DNA of 64,000 nt from Tenrec ecaudatus (GCF_050624435.1 NC_134535.1:126281731-126345730), one strand, 5' to 3'; positions 11,451 to 23,964 are shown, counted from the first letter of the stretch. A program made the numbers and translations. The notes: a model not told the origin generated them from the letters alone.

Positions 11451-13289
11451 GTCAATAAAAGACTAACAATCCCTGGTGTGGCTGACGATGAAGGTGAGGA
11501 CGAGAAGGCTGCTCCTCCAGCCTCTCCCTGCCCTTCTACAAGCTACTCTTCCCCCTGAGAGCCCACGGCTTCCACTCTGACTGAGGACCAACTAGATGCC
11601 CCCACCCAACTCTCTGGGGAGTCTCTCCTGTCTTCTGCACCACAGCCCCTCCAGTGTTACAGTACCCAAGCCTTTGGGATGCCAGAGACTTCCCTGGACG
11701 GCTGGTCTTCCGGACCTCTGACCTGGAGCCATTCAAGGACTGTGTCCATGATCATGAGCTGATGGGATGAGAGGGTCCTTGCAGGTGCAGCCGGGGATGA
11801 GAAGGCAGGGAGGGGAGTGGGCAAACCGGCTCTAGTTCTGAAGCAGCAGGTCGCGGTTTGCAGGGAGGATGGAACGAACAAAACAAAGACAGCCTCTAAG
11901 GCCAGGGGTGCCTGGGGCACCCCAGAGAGTCTGGCCTGATCGAGAGCCAGGCTCAGTAAACACCAGCCCTCCTCGTCCTCCACCAGCTCTCAGCCAACAG
12001 AGTGGACGTGGGTCAGGTTTGTCAACCCCACTGACAGTCATCCCCCACCAGATGCAATTTGTGTTCTGGGGGAATAAAGTGGAACAGCATAGCCCACTCC
12101 ATACACGTTTCTTACCTTGAGTCAGGAAGCCATGTTCGCCAATCTACAAGGCAATGCCAGCAGTACACAACCCCACCCCACCCCCGGAAGCATTTTGTGA
12201 GGATTTCCGGTTAAAGCACTCGACAGTACCTGAAACAGAGGGAGCATGAACGCATGTGAGCTGTCTTGATCTGGTATTTTCTTACCTTGAAGCAAAGTCA
12301 TTGGGTCTACAGTTCAAGGAGAGGGTATCAAGGCCAACATGCCCTGAGGTAACACAGTGACATACTTATACCAAAGTATCTGTTGGTGCATCCTGGACAG
12401 GGGCACCCTACAGAACCCCACCACCAGCACCCAGCATCTGTGAACAGCAACAGCCTCTCTTGTCTTCCCAGCAGCCCTAGAGGAAGCCTCAGCAGGGGAG
12501 AAGGGACTGCTGGTAGGAGGGGACACCGATGCCCAGTCCTGGCATCACCACTTGCACTCAGGAGACCATTGTTCACACGGCCTTACGCTCCACCGCTATC
12601 CCCCAGCACACACTGAAGCTATGTCCTCCTTGGTGCTAGGGCCTCGTGACGGGGTTATGTCCAGACCCTGGACCCCTCCAGTCATCAGCTGTAGGTAGAG
12701 CCGTTTTCCCTGGACTCTGGCTCCCTACCCTTCGTCTCCAGATGCCTACAGCATCCAGGAACCTTCCCTGCCCTGGAGCTTTCTCCCACACTCTCCTCTT
12801 GCCTGGGAAGTCTCCGCCCGCCCGCCTGCCCACCAATGCCGGTCTCTGACTTCCTGCAAGAATATCCTGTGGCCTCTCTACACCAGCAAAGCTCCAGTGA
12901 TCACCCCATTCCTGCCTCCATGGGGCCTTGCCAGCCCTGTCCCGCAGATGAGCCAGTAGGTGAAGGGTCCGTGTAAGTGTGTTTCAGCTGATGCTCTTCC
13001 CCACAAAGGTGTGCATCCCACGTGACCCTCTCGTGCACACATCTCTTGCGTGTATACAGTGGGGGTGGGACGGGACTATGTGCACGCACACACACGGCTT
13101 CTACCAATTGTCGGACATGGTGGGTTAGAGCCAGCATTCCCTTTCCGCCTCCTCTGAGCACTCGCTGTAGCAGCACCCTCTTCACCGCCCCAAGGAGACG
13201 GCATCATGCAGATCTACCATCACTGCCGCTGCCCGTGTGACCGTCAGCAAATTATTTCCCTTCTTTGTGCCTTTAAGAAGCCTGGTGGC
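11451..13289. other. Intergenic, unassigned
   Basis: Mostly non-repetitive DNA between RBP5 and C1RL with no exon, RNA gene or repeat family I can name. The short frames in it show no domain similarity. Confidence 0.5.
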
Positions 13290-13846
13290 ACAAGGAAGAG
13301 ACAAGCCAGTCAGGGTTCGGTAAAGCACCAATAAAGCAAACAACTTTCCTCTAGTTCTTTAATACTCCCCCCCCCCACTGTCATGACCCCAATTCTACCT
13401 TACAAATCCCACTAGACCAGAGCATAGACACTGCTACAGATAAGAGCTGGGGACACAGGGAATCCAGGACAGATAAACTCCTGAGGACCAATAATGAGAG
13501 TAGCGATACCAGGAGGGAAAGGGGAAGGTGGGGGGGAAAAGGAGGAACTGATCACAATGATCTAAATCTAACTCCCTCCCAGGGGGGATGGACAACAGAA
13601 AAGTGGGTGAAGGGAGACCGCAGTTGGTGTGAGACATGAAAAAATAATAATTTATAAATTATCAAGGGTTCATGAAGGAGGGAGGGTGGCGAAAGAGGGA
13701 AAATAGCTGATACCAAGGCCTCACGGCGAAAGAAAATGTTTTGGAAATGATGATGGCAGCATATGTACAGGTGTGTTTGACCCAATGGGTGGATGGATGG
13801 ATTGTGATAAGAGCAGTACAAGCCCCCAATACAATGATGTAAAAAA
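13290..13846 (+). mobile_element. L1 3' UTR fragment, 5'-truncated
   Basis: The afrotherian L1 3' UTR in forward orientation, from an AGCCAGTCAGGG block through CCAATTCTACCTTACAAATC to GATTGTGATAAGAGC and an A-rich end. Confidence 0.8.
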
Positions 13847-13849
13847 AGA

Positions 13850-14032
13850 AGCAGCCTGGCGGCCCAGTGCTTAGATAGAGCCTGGCTGCGAATGGAGAGG
13901 TCTGCTGCCTGACCCACCGGAGAGAGGGGTGGCAGTGTTTCCATAGAGACTCCGGCCTGGTCAACCATGTGGAGCAGTCCTGCCCCATCCTGCCCGGGCA
14001 CTATGGATCAAACACCACTGGGCGGCACTGGC
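13850..14032 (-). mobile_element. AfroSINE
   Basis: Reverse copy abutting the L1 tail. The tRNA-like head side is CCTGGCGGCCCAGTGCTTAG, and the far end is ACTGGGCGGCACTGGCG. Confidence 0.65.
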
Positions 14033-14289
14033 GTTGGTGTGATTTCGGGTGTGTGCCTTTGTCGCCTCACTCAGTGACGAATGGGGCTGATACTCGACGG
14101 CTGCTCTGCGACCTTGCCTTCTGCACTCAATCCTTCCCCTCGGATTCCTCTCTTTCGTGCCTGTGTCCAGAAGAGGTTTGCTCCCTCTCCTCAACCTCGA
14201 TGTGAGGAGACGGCTGTCTTCCACACTGCAAATAAAATCCATCCTGATGCGTTCCCCGTGGAGAGAGCGCCCCAGCATGAAGGGGAGAA

Positions 14290-14475
14290 CATGCCCAGGC
14301 CATTGAGTGGACCCCAAATGTAGGGCCACCCCGGGTGAGTTAGAACAGAACGGCCCCACCACAGGGTTTTCAACGGGCAGAAAGAAACCAGGTCCCCAGG
14401 TCTTTTTGCCGTGGGACCATGTGGTGGATTAAAACCAACAACCTTTTGGTGAGTAGCCAAGTGCGAGCTGTTTGT
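14290..14475 (+). mobile_element. AfroSINE
   Basis: Diverged forward copy ending at a poly-C run near 14477. The block GTTAGAACAGAACGGCCCCA represents the usual AGGGTAGAACTGCCCC. Confidence 0.6.
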
Positions 14476-15099
14476 GCCCCCCCCCCCCCCGCCGGAAGGG
14501 GAGGCCTTTCCTTGGGGTTGATCCTCTGACCGCGGCTGCCACCCACGACCGCCTCTCTTACTTTCCCACCACAACTCTAATTCTGCGTACACACATGGAT
14601 GGGACGAGGGCAAACCATTTGGATGAGTTTGTTGAGACCTTGGACGAAACAGAAGGGAAACATACATATAGAACAGGGGAATATTCAACTTGATTACCTG
14701 AGGTACAAATGCAGCCTCGTCCTCATCGCTGAGTGAAAGGCTAGTGTGGGACTCACCAGAACTGCCCCCTCTTAGTAAGCAAAGCAACAGTGCAGGGAGC
14801 TTAAAGAGCCCTTAGCTAAAGGGTTTTGCTTCAGGCTTGAAAATCCACGCAGAGTCCGCAGGGGCTGAGGGAGCTGCAGTCGGACTCCCCAGCCTATGTT
14901 CTGTCTCTGGACAATCTGCTGGAGTGGGACATGGGACCGCAGCCCCAGAGTCTCCAGATTCACAGTGCGGTCATGATCCCCAAGGTTGAAAAGGACATTC
15001 TTGCTGGGCCTCTACTTCCTGCCCATCCTCTCTCCCTTCCAAGGACTTTCTAACCCCTTTGCTTTCCTCCAACACCCAATTCCTCTTGTGTTTGGCCTC
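14476..15099. other. Intergenic, unassigned
   Basis: Starts with a C homopolymer; otherwise unique-looking, with no gene seen. Confidence 0.5.
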
Positions 15100-15539
15100 T
15101 GTGTTGGTCCAGGTTGACCAGAGAAACAAATCCAGGGACATTCAAAAATGGGAAAAAGAGAACTTTATATCAAAGAGTAATTGTATGTTAAGAAAACATC
15201 CCAGCCCAGTCCAGATCAAGTCCATGAGTCTGATATTAGCCCATATGTCCAACACTAGTCCATAAATTCCTCTTTAGACTCACGTAGCACATGCAATGAT
15301 GCCAAATGCAGGAAGATCACAGGCCGGTGGGTGGAAAGTCTTGTGGATCCAGTGGCAGTGGAAGCATCTCAATGCTGGTGTGGGTCTCCACATGGCTTTT
15401 CAAGCTCCAGGGTTCTGGCTAGTATAGAATCCCCAGGAGAAGGCCATGCCCACACGGAAGCTCATTGGCTATGACCTGATTGACAGGCTAGACTCCACCC
15501 TTTCGCTCAAGTTGACAGGAGATCATCTAACGGCCACCA
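15100..15539 (+). mobile_element. Solo LTR, ERVL/MaLR-like
   Basis: A 440-bp unit (TGTGTTGGTCC...GCCACCA) related to the one at 9216 and flanked by CCTC on both sides (15096-15099 and 15540-15543). It is a fossil with no internal sequence. Confidence 0.7.
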
Positions 15540-15724
15540 CCTCCTGTGGTCACTTCATTCTTTGACTTGTCCAGTCCCACTACTGGTTGAGGATGATAAC
15601 GGGCCCCTTCAGATCCTACAGCTGAGGAGGAGAAGGCCAGAGTCCTGGTAAAGCATCTGCAATATCTTCAATTCGATCAGACCTAGCAGAAACAACATCC
15701 TGCCAACGCCCCTAACTGCTTATT

Positions 15725-16210
15725 GTACGAACATAACATGCCTATGTCTGTGATAGCCGGAATCCCAGGTGGCCTCCAAATGGGCTCCTCCAACACTGTA
15801 TGCAGGTGGTGTGTGTGACCGACAGAAGATGGCAGAAATGATACCACGTCTCTTCCGAGCTAGATGATAAGAGACATTTTGCTCTCTCTGGCTTGGATCA
15901 CTTACTCCAAGAGAAGCCAGCTGCCAGGTTATCTGCACACATGACAGTCTGTGAGGAGAACCATGTAGCAAAGACCTGAGACCTCCCATCTGCAGCCATG
16001 AGAGTGGGTATCTGGGAGGCAGACCCCTGAGCCCCAGGCAAGCTTTCCGATGACTGCAGTCCCAGCAACACGTGGATTGTGGACCGAGAACCACAAACCA
16101 GGGGCTTCGCTCCTGGATTCCTGGCTCTCTGAGCATGACCCGACATGTTTGATGTTTCAAACTGCTAAGTGTAGGAGTGATTTGTTACACAATAGAGAAG
16201 TAGGACAAAA
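15725..16210 (+). mobile_element. MaLR LTR, MLT1-like
   Basis: Old, diverged. The ordered blocks GCTCTCTCTGGCTTGGATCA, GATGACTGCAGTCCCAGCAA and AGTGATTTGTTACACAATAG match the 3' half of MLT1 LTRs as I remember them. Confidence 0.55.
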
Positions 16211-17404
16211 AACAATAGTACACATTCTCAACCTTGAACTTCATCACAAACGACTGTTCCCTAGCTGCCTAGTCTCAACTGTTGGCCAACTTGCTAAAGG
16301 ACGGGGGTGAGGTGCCTTAGGGTAATAAAATCATCTGTCCTCAGGGAAAGTTATGAGTTTGCCTCAGGGCCCACAGGACCTTCCATCTATGCCCCAAGCC
16401 CAGATGCCAACGGAGCTCCTAGCACCGGGGGGCCATGTCTCAGTCTCTGCCCCATAAACGGCTAAAGAGAGTGAGGACCAAAGGTAGGAGTTCCCTCTTC
16501 TTCCTCTGGGAACCCACCCTGTCCCAGGGTCACCTTCATGGGAATGTTCAGCATCACCGGCTGATGCCTGACCCCCACCCCCAGATAGCTCTGTTTACTC
16601 TGGGCCCCCAAGAGGCCCAGGTGTCAGCGCACAGCTTGATAAGCCTCCTTAGACAGAGTGCCTGTCTCAGCACCGGGCCTTTGCTGGCGGGAAGCTCACC
16701 CCAGATTCTGCAGTGGGGTCCTAAAGATCTGCTACGGCAGAGGGGAAGGTGGTGCATCAGACGTACCAAGCAGGCAAGAGCCACACCCAGCTAGGAGTCC
16801 CTGGAGGCCGCCCTCACCCTCCAGGACCAGCACAGGCAACAGCGGAGTCAGCAGGTTCTTTGCTGAAAGCAGAGACATAGGCGGTGTGGAACCGCCAGGT
16901 GGAAGAAGGCTGTGCCCAGAGGGCGTCAGGTGCAAGGACAGCTGGTGATGGAAGGTGGGGGTACTGGAGGAAGACTGCCACAAGGCTCTGTTCTAACAGC
17001 AGAGGCTGGGAGCAGCACACGCCCCCCACTCTCCGTCTGACATGGAAACGCCTCCTGTCCCCCCTTAACCCCCCCATCCCCCAAAGGAGTTGCTCTCTAC
17101 CTTTCTCCTATTCTCCTATGCCTTTATCATTATATGATCCTTGGTGGAGAAGCGCGGGGTTGGGGGGTGTCTAAAGATTAAATAGAGCAACTGTGGAAAG
17201 CAACAGTCCCTGCTACACACACACCCCTGCTGTACATTCTGCCCCAAGCCCAGGACTGTTTGAATTCCAGGAAAGAGTAGACTAAACACTGGGGTCTGCG
17301 GTGGGTGGACTGCTTAAGAACTGTCCTAGCCAGGAAAACCCAGGCCTCCTCCACTAGTCTCCGTGCAGGACAGCAGGTGGCAGCACCAATCAAAGAAACC
17401 CCTG
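16211..17404. other. Intergenic, unassigned
   Basis: Non-repetitive DNA without a recognisable gene, RNA or transposon. Confidence 0.5.
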
Positions 17405-17545
17405 CCACCGCCACTGAGCCGCAGAGTGACCCTACAGGTCAGGACAGAACAGCCCCGTAGGGTTTTCCCAAGGCTGTAATGGCCGCATCTCATCCTCCTC
17501 GTGTGGAGCAGCTGAGGGGTCCTAAGTGCCGACCTACTCGCACCC
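17405..17545 (+). mobile_element. AfroSINE
   Basis: Forward copy, head ACCGCCACTGAGCCGCAGAG, body CAGGACAGAACAGCCCCGTA. Confidence 0.7.
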
Positions 17546-17995
17546 TGGGCAGCACCAATGGCAACTTCAAAATAGAACCGAACTTCCCGTCTGTACTGGC
17601 CCCCATGTGCTCCCCATCATTTCGGAAGCCCTGATCTCATCCTTCTAACCTTGCCTGGCTTCGAGAAGACCATCTGGGGAATGGCAATGTTAAATGCATT
17701 TATCTCTTACACATCAAAGGGATTCGATACTATACAGAAACTGCACTGAATCAAGAAATGGGGCCGGGGGTGTTTATGATCCGTCCCTCACGCTACACAC
17801 TGATAGCATCATAGTTATTTTAGATTCTTCTCAGAGATGTTACTTTGTGAACATCAGGTCCTTATGGCTTTGCAATGTGCTGTATTTTCTTAGCATCCCA
17901 GGATCCCAGTCCTCTTCCGTCTGTTTGGGGGTCTGCACACCCAAGAGGTGCCCTTTGCCTTCTAAGAGAGAGCCGGTGAGTAAGGGGACCGAAAC

Positions 17996-18665
17996 CGAAA
18001 CCCACTGCCGTCCAGTCAATTATGACTTAAAGCAGTCCTGTGGGACAGAGAGCAACTGCTCCTTAGGGTTTCCAGGTGTGATGGTTACATAATCTGTTGT
18101 CAATTTGAGACTTAAGAGTGGAGGGGTGGAGTCTAGACTGTCAATCAGGTTGCAGCTTGAGGACCTCATTTGGAAGCACTAGGAGATAGCTAGCTGGAGG
18201 CAGGACACACACTCCCTGGGAGACATGCTTGCTGATGAGACACATAGAGCTAGCTAGAGCCCTGGAGCTGAAGGAGCCACATGGAGACCCCTGCCAGCAC
18301 TGAGATGTTTCCACTGCCACAAGACTTCCCACACACTGGCCTGTGATCTTCCTGCCTTCGGCGTCATTGCATGTGTTGCACGAGTCTGAAGAGGACTTTA
18401 TAGATTGGTATTGGACATATGGGTTAATATCAGACTTATGGACTTGATCTGGACTGGGATGGGATGTTTTCTCAATGTACAATTACTCTTTGTATAAAGC
18501 TCTTTCTTATACACATATGAGTGTCTATGAACTTGTTTCTCTAGTCTACCCACACTAGCACACCAAGACTGTAAATCTTTATGGGAGCAGACAGCCTCAT
18601 CCTTCTCCTGAGGAGTGGAGATGGGTTTGAACTGCCAACCTTGCAGCTAGCAGCCCAATGCCTAA
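17996..18665 (+). mobile_element. AfroSINE split by a solo LTR
   Basis: The left part (17996-18076) ends GGGTTTCCAGG and the right part resumes at 18563 with CCAAGACTGTAAATCTTTAT. The two are contiguous in the family, so the LTR at 18077-18562 landed inside this older SINE. Confidence 0.85.
18077..18562 (-). mobile_element. Solo LTR nested in AfroSINE
   Basis: A 486-bp unit of the same family as 9216 but reversed, from TGTGATGGTTAC to ACTAGCACA. Flanks CCAGG and CCAAG agree at 4 of 5 positions. Fossil solo LTR. Confidence 0.75.
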
Positions 18666-18784
18666 CCCACTGCACAGGATCAAAACAAATGAAGAATTAG
18701 AAATAATGTGACCAACTGTCCCAGTTTTGCTTGGGACTGCCCTGATTTTATGCCGAAAGTCCTGAATCTCAGGAAATCCCTCAG

Positions 18785-19318
18785 TGTCCGGAGCCATGAG
18801 GCCCGGCCATTACTTGGAATTTATTAGGACCTGTCTGGAGCCATGAGGCCTGGCCATTACTTGTAATTTATTAGCCTGAGCTCTGGGCATTCTTCTACCC
18901 CAGCCTATGTGACAGAGCACTGCAGCTGTAAAGCTTGAGCAAATAAGGGGTAATGCTCTTTAGATAAGCACCTGTGTCCTGCATCCCCTTGATTGGGCAA
19001 AAGATTGTTCTCGCCTGTGCTTGATTTGCATAAACATGCCACTCCGTGGCATACCTAATTGAAGACTGTAAGCCCTTACTGACTCACGGGCAGGGCTTGC
19101 TCCCCTGAACTCCCTGATTGGCCTGTTGCCAAAGTAGTCTAATTTGCATGTGTGTTGGATGCTTGCCCCCTTGCTGGCCGATATAAGCTGTAACTCTTTG
19201 TTCATTAAAACGAGACTTGATCAGGATACTGTCTTGTCTTCATTCTCCGTGCCTCTTGTCCCCCCAATTCCCACTCTCTCCTCCAGGATCCACGTTGAAT
19301 GTCCCGCGGAATGGGACA
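18785..19318 (+). mobile_element. Solo LTR, class II (ERVK-like), 6-bp target duplication
   Basis: A 534-bp TG...CA unit flanked by perfect 6-bp repeats CCTCAG (18779-18784 and 19319-19324). About 47 bp at its left end occur twice in tandem (from 18785 and from about 18832). It holds a GATATAAGC TATA-like box near 19180 followed by a TTCATTAAAACG signal, as in a promoter-polyA LTR. The 6-bp duplication suits betaretrovirus-like class II elements. No internal genes are present; treat as a fossil. Confidence 0.75.
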
Positions 19319-19324
19319 CCTCAG

Positions 19325-19854
19325 TCCAGGACAAAGTCTAATTGGCTGGTCCCCCAGCCAGGAGGGGTTAGAAATAAGCCCCTCCATCTCTACCCCACCC
19401 ATGAAATCATTCAGATTTCCTTTATTTATTGACCTTTTTAGCTGTACTTCTTTGTTTTATTTTTAAGAGTGTACAGCTGCCCGTAAACTGTGTACTCTTA
19501 AAAATTGAGCTTTTGTTTACCTGGGTTAATCTATTAATATTCACTATTAGAATTAAAGATGAGGAAATATTCAGACACAAGGAGACACAGGCACACATTC
19601 CAATAGTCATCAGGGACAGAGCCTCTGGTAACATCATTGTTTAACTCATGAGAATGTGAGAAAAGCAAATCATATCTCAGTGTCATGAAGAAAATGACTT
19701 TCATGTCACAGATCCCCTGAAAAGATCTCAAGGACCGTCCCCCAGCCCCCGCAAGGTTCCCCCGCCCACGCAGTCAGAAGCGCTTCTTCGTAGAGAACTG
19801 CATTACAGGATTGACTCTTTTCTGTCTTCTAGAGCTAATATCAACCCAAAGCCA
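19325..19854. other. Intergenic, AT-rich, unassigned
   Basis: No gene or named repeat recognised. Confidence 0.45.
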
Positions 19855-20218
19855 AGCCACTGCCACCAAGTGGATGCTGACTCATAGCGACCCTGTACTC
19901 ACTGCCACTGAGTCTGTGCACTCACATCGACCCCATAGGGCAGCGCAGAACTGCCCCTGTGAGTTTCTAAGATTGTCACTCTTTATGGGAGTAGAAAACC
20001 CCAACTTTCTCCTGAGGAGCAGCTGGTGGTTTCGAACTGTTGGCCTTGAGGATCGAAGCTGAACACGTCAATCTACTACACCACCAGGCTCCACGGTAAT
20101 CCTGAAGGGCGGAGTACAACTGCCCCCTTAAGGTTTCCGAGCTGTAAACTTTATAGGTGCAAACAACCTGCTCGTTCTCGTTCAGAGCAGCTGGCGGGTT
20201 TGAACCATTGGCCTTGCA
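19855..20218 (+). mobile_element. AfroSINE cluster, two forward copies
   Basis: The first copy (to about 20095) has a doubled head, with two AGTCTGTGCACTCACATCGA-type segments before the body. The second (20096-20218) starts within the body at GGGCGGAGTACAACTGCCCC. Confidence 0.8.
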
Positions 20219-20221
20219 TTT

Positions 20222-20440
20222 AAAAACCAAACCCATTACCATCAAATCCACCCAGACTCGTGGCATGGCCAGCCCATGTGTTACAGAGTTGAACTGATAG
20301 TAAGGGTCTCTCGTAACTGTAGATGCAGAGAGCCAGGACTTTCTTCTGCAGCACACGGAGTGGGTATGAATAGTCCTCTTTGAGTCAGTAATGAGCACAA
20401 ATTGTGCCACCCTAGGGCCTCCCCGTCACATGAAATGAAG
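20222..20440 (+). mobile_element. AfroSINE-related copy
   Basis: Starts ACCAAACCCATTACCATCAA and ends near ATTGTGCCACCCTAGGGCCT. Diverged, but in family order. Confidence 0.6.
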
Positions 20441-20541
20441 GAGCCTGGCAAGTGTAGGAGTCCCTTTATCACCCATTTATCCTCTGCACTCCAGTTCTCA
20501 GGTTATAAATCTCATAATACAATCATTTCTGTTTTAAACAC

Positions 20542-21028
20542 TGTGTCTGGGTAAACTAGAGAAACAAACCCACACATAACTTTCATATGTATAAGAGAGA
20601 GTTTCATATAAAGGGTAAATGAACCCAAGCCCATAGGTCCAACATTAACCAATATGTCTGACACCAATCCACAAAGTCCTCCTCAATCTCACAAATCACA
20701 CGCAATGATGCCGACTTCAGGAAGAAAGCTAAATCAGTGAGCGTGTACACATCTCAGCGCTGGCAGGGGTCTCCACATGGCTGCTCCAGCACCCAGAGCT
20801 GCATCAGGGTAGGTCCATGTGGCTTCTCCTCAGGGGTGTCTTGCAGGAAATGAGCCTTGCCAGCTGAAACAGGGAACTGGCTAAGGCAGCTGCACCCTGG
20901 TCCAACCATCAGAAAGCAAGAGACCCGAGAACTAGAAAGGCAAGGCTCAGTAAGCCACTTATCTCTCCGTCCTTCAATTACCCCCACATGTGTTTATCGG
21001 CCAGGTTGGCACAATAAACACTAACTCA
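20542..21028 (+). mobile_element. Solo LTR, ERVL/MaLR-like, perfect target duplication
   Basis: A 487-bp unit TGTGTCTGGG...CTAACTCA flanked by AACAC at 20537-20541 and 21029-21033. It shares the left-end AACTAGAGAAACAAA motif with 9216 but has a different right half, so it is another subfamily. Fossil. Confidence 0.78.
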
Positions 21029-21033
21029 AACAC

Positions 21034-21524
21034 TCAATTGTCTCTTAAAGAAATAAAAAAGACAAATGCATTATTTTCCTATCTACCTACACATTCACCT
21101 TTTTATGCCACCTGGTGGCTCTGCTCCTCCAGCTGGCTCAGCACCCTTTCCGGCTCAGAACACCTCCGTTAGCATTTCTCACAGGGCAGGGCTGCTGCTG
21201 ATAAATTCCCCTAGTGTTCAATTACCTGAAAATGTCATGATTTCATCTTCATTCTTGAAGACTGATTCCACAAGAAAAGCAATTCTGGGTTCCTTCCTTT
21301 CTTTCATCATTTCAAAGACGTTGCTCCTGTCTCCTGACCTGTGTTGTTTGTGATGAGAAAATGAAGACCACTTGTGGGCACATGCGTCCTCTTCTCTAGC
21401 TGGCTCCTGGGTTTTCTCCTTATCTCTGGGTTTGGGCAGCTTGGTTTTAATGTGCCTAAGAGTGCTTTCTTTATTCGCATTTCCGCTTTGGGTTTACTGA
21501 GCTTCTGGAATTCGAGACTTTGTG
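21034..21524. other. Intergenic, unassigned
   Basis: Contains a TCTTCATTCTTGAAGACTGA-type stretch reminiscent of LINE 3' UTR, but I cannot name it. Confidence 0.35.
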
Positions 21525-22655
21525 TCTTTCATTGGAGTTAGGAAGTCTTCAACCATTAAGTCTTCAAATGGATCCACATGGGGACCAAGAGGCTGCTGTA
21601 CAAATGGAACACCGCATGGTGTACAGTCAGGAGAGGTGTGTGTCTCGGTGGTATCCTCTCGCCATACCTATTCAATCTGTGTGCTGAGTCAGTCACCAGG
21701 GACGCTGGATTCGATGAAGAAGGAGGCAGCCTGAGGATGGGAGGAGGTGGAAATGACACAACTTTGCTCTCTGAAAGTGAGGAGGACCTTGAAGTGCTTG
21801 CTGAAGATCAAGGATTATAGCTTTAAATGTGGATTGTCACTCAGTGTAAAGAAAACCAAAATCCTCACATCTGTACCAATAGGTAACGTCACAATAAATG
21901 GAGCAAAGGCCGAAGTGTGCATGATTTCATCTTCCTAATCAGTGCTAACCGAAGCAGCAGTCAAGGAACCAAACATGGTGGTGACTGTACGATGCCCCTT
22001 GATACGACTGAACAATTGAATTGTATGACATGCAAATTATGTTCCAATAAAACTGTTGGGGGGGCAGAAAAGAAATAAAACAATGCAGTGCATTTGGGTA
22101 AATCTGGTGCACAAGACCTCTGTGAAATATGGAAGAGCGGGGAAATCACTTGGAGGACTAAGGTGTGTCTGGCCCAAGCCATCGTCTTTTCAAAAGCCTC
22201 CTAGGCATGTGCACGTTGGACGCTGACTAAGGAAGGCCGGAGAGGAACGGGAGCGTTTGAATGACGGTGCTGGCAAAGAACGTCGGACGTGCCATGGACC
22301 GCCCAAAGACCACAGCGCCGGCCTGGGACAAGGTACAGCAGCAGAGTGCTCCTGAGAGGCAAGGATGGCCAGGCTTTCTCTCACATGCTTTGGACATGTT
22401 GTCGGGAAAAAACGGAGCCAGGAGAAGGACATCATGTTTGGTAAAGTAGAGGGGTGGCGGAAAAGAGGAAGGTTTGGAGAAGATGCTACAGTGGGTGCAA
22501 AGGGAAACGGAGTCGAGCACAGGGACCTTTGTGAGCCCGGTACGGGACCAGGCAGGCGCTGGTGCCAGGGACCTGGGGCAGTCACACAGGGCCTGAGACT
22601 TCTCCTGGTGGAGACTGCCAAAGACCCCGGCCCCACCGAGCTCGACGGGCGACAA
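21525..22655 (+). mobile_element. RTE-type LINE fragment, interrupted
   Basis: Reverse-transcriptase domain of an afrotherian RTE LINE. The frame at 21578-21820 contains GGILSPYLFNLCAESVTRDA and DTTLLSESEEDLEVL, matching the RT core ILSPxLFNLYAE and the motif after the catalytic ADD box, where one Asp is now Asn (GGNDTT). The copy resumes after an inserted A-rich LINE tail (about 21985-22080) and continues to the 3' end near ACCGAGCTCGACGG. It is decayed and 5'-truncated. AfroSINEs share the 3' terminal sequence, implying RTE-driven mobilisation. Confidence 0.82.
21985..22080 (+). mobile_element. LINE 3' tail inserted in RTE copy
   Basis: GAATTGTATGACATGCAAAT followed by CAATAAAACTG and an A-rich end interrupts the RTE sequence. 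Confidence 0.5.
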
Positions 22656-23544
22656 GGACCTTCCCTCAAAGCCACCCCAGAGAGGACGCCTTCTCCCAGA
22701 GCTGGTGGACTGAATTCGGCCTTCGGCCTCTTAGACGCTTGGAAGAAAACACGTTTCCGTCAGGCCCTCCACTTGGGGGGATTCCGTTCTAGCAGCTCAC
22801 TCAGGCGGGTGCGCCGCCTGCTCCTCTTCCCCGGCCCACAGGCTGCAGCAGCAAGAAGGAACGTAATGCTGAAATCGAGACAGAGACCCAGCAGTCTGAC
22901 CCCAAGCCCACAGGGCACTTCAGTGACTTGCAGTACACAGAGCCATCAGGAACCTTCTCCATTCCCATGTCTCCCAAAAGCTTTTTCCCTGCACCCACCC
23001 CGCCCTCAGCCCCAACACACCTTGCAGCTACCAAGGGGACCCTGGTGAATGAGGCACTGGGCACAGAGTGCCGGCGAATGTTCAGGGTCACCAGGTTGGG
23101 GCCATGATCACAGCAACTGGGAGCGGTGAGTGGGACTAATGTCGGGGATCCCTTGCAGTAGAGCCACCATATTGAAGTCGCTGCCAAGTATCTTATGACT
23201 ACACTGTCCTGGGGGTCCTTAGAGAGAGAAAGGGACAGCCAGTTATGATGACAGCAGGGCAACCAATGTGCCCTGAGATTGCCAAGTTCAACGGAGCCAA
23301 GCAAGCTCCCTGTCAATGCCCCTAAAGAGGTGTTTTGGAAGATAAAAATCAATAAAGTTCATTTAAAAAATAATGAAAATAAAATAATAAAAGTTCATCA
23401 AAGCTACACATTCATATGCCTTCTGAGTTCGAAGGGTGCTAACAGGCTCACCCAACCTCTCAGCTTCGCTCAGGGAGATGAAGACAGTGATAAAGATGTC
23501 GGGGGCTCCTTCCTTGGGTAAGTGAGTCAGCACCCCAAGAAAAG
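22656..23544. other. Intergenic, unassigned
   Basis: GC-rich then AT-rich. A 227-codon chance frame overlaps the end of the RTE copy. No gene seen. Confidence 0.45.
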
Positions 23545-23738
23545 AAGCTCACTGCCACAGAGTCGATTTCAACTCAGAGCAACCCTACAGAACCGGGAAG
23601 AACTGCCCCTGTGGGTTTCCGACATGGTACCATTGTCTATAGGAGAAATCCCCATCCTCCCCCGGAGCGGCTGGTCGTTCAAACTGCTAACCTTTCGGTT
23701 GGCAGCCCAAGGCGTAATCACTAGGCCACTCAGGGTGG
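23545..23738 (+). mobile_element. AfroSINE
   Basis: Near full length: CACTGCCACAGAGTCGATTT to CGTAATCACTAGGCCACTCA. Confidence 0.9.
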
Positions 23739-23964
23739 GTAGAAATACATACAGAAGCTGGACTTCCAGGATCATCAGGGCTGACGGCTGGGTGAGGTCA
23801 CTGGATCGTGCGTGGGACAGCTGTAGCAGAAGAGACACACAGCCACAGCCCGGCGCCTGGCGTGGGCCATGCCCTCTCACTGACCACAGAAAGGGAGCCT
23901 GCTTCTCAGTTACAGATGAAAAGCACTGTCTCCCAGGTCCCATTTTTTAACTTTCGCCTTTCTT

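Noticed and set aside
22365-23048. 227-codon forward frame
   Set aside because: Begins inside RTE 3' sequence and continues into unassigned DNA; no domain similarity.
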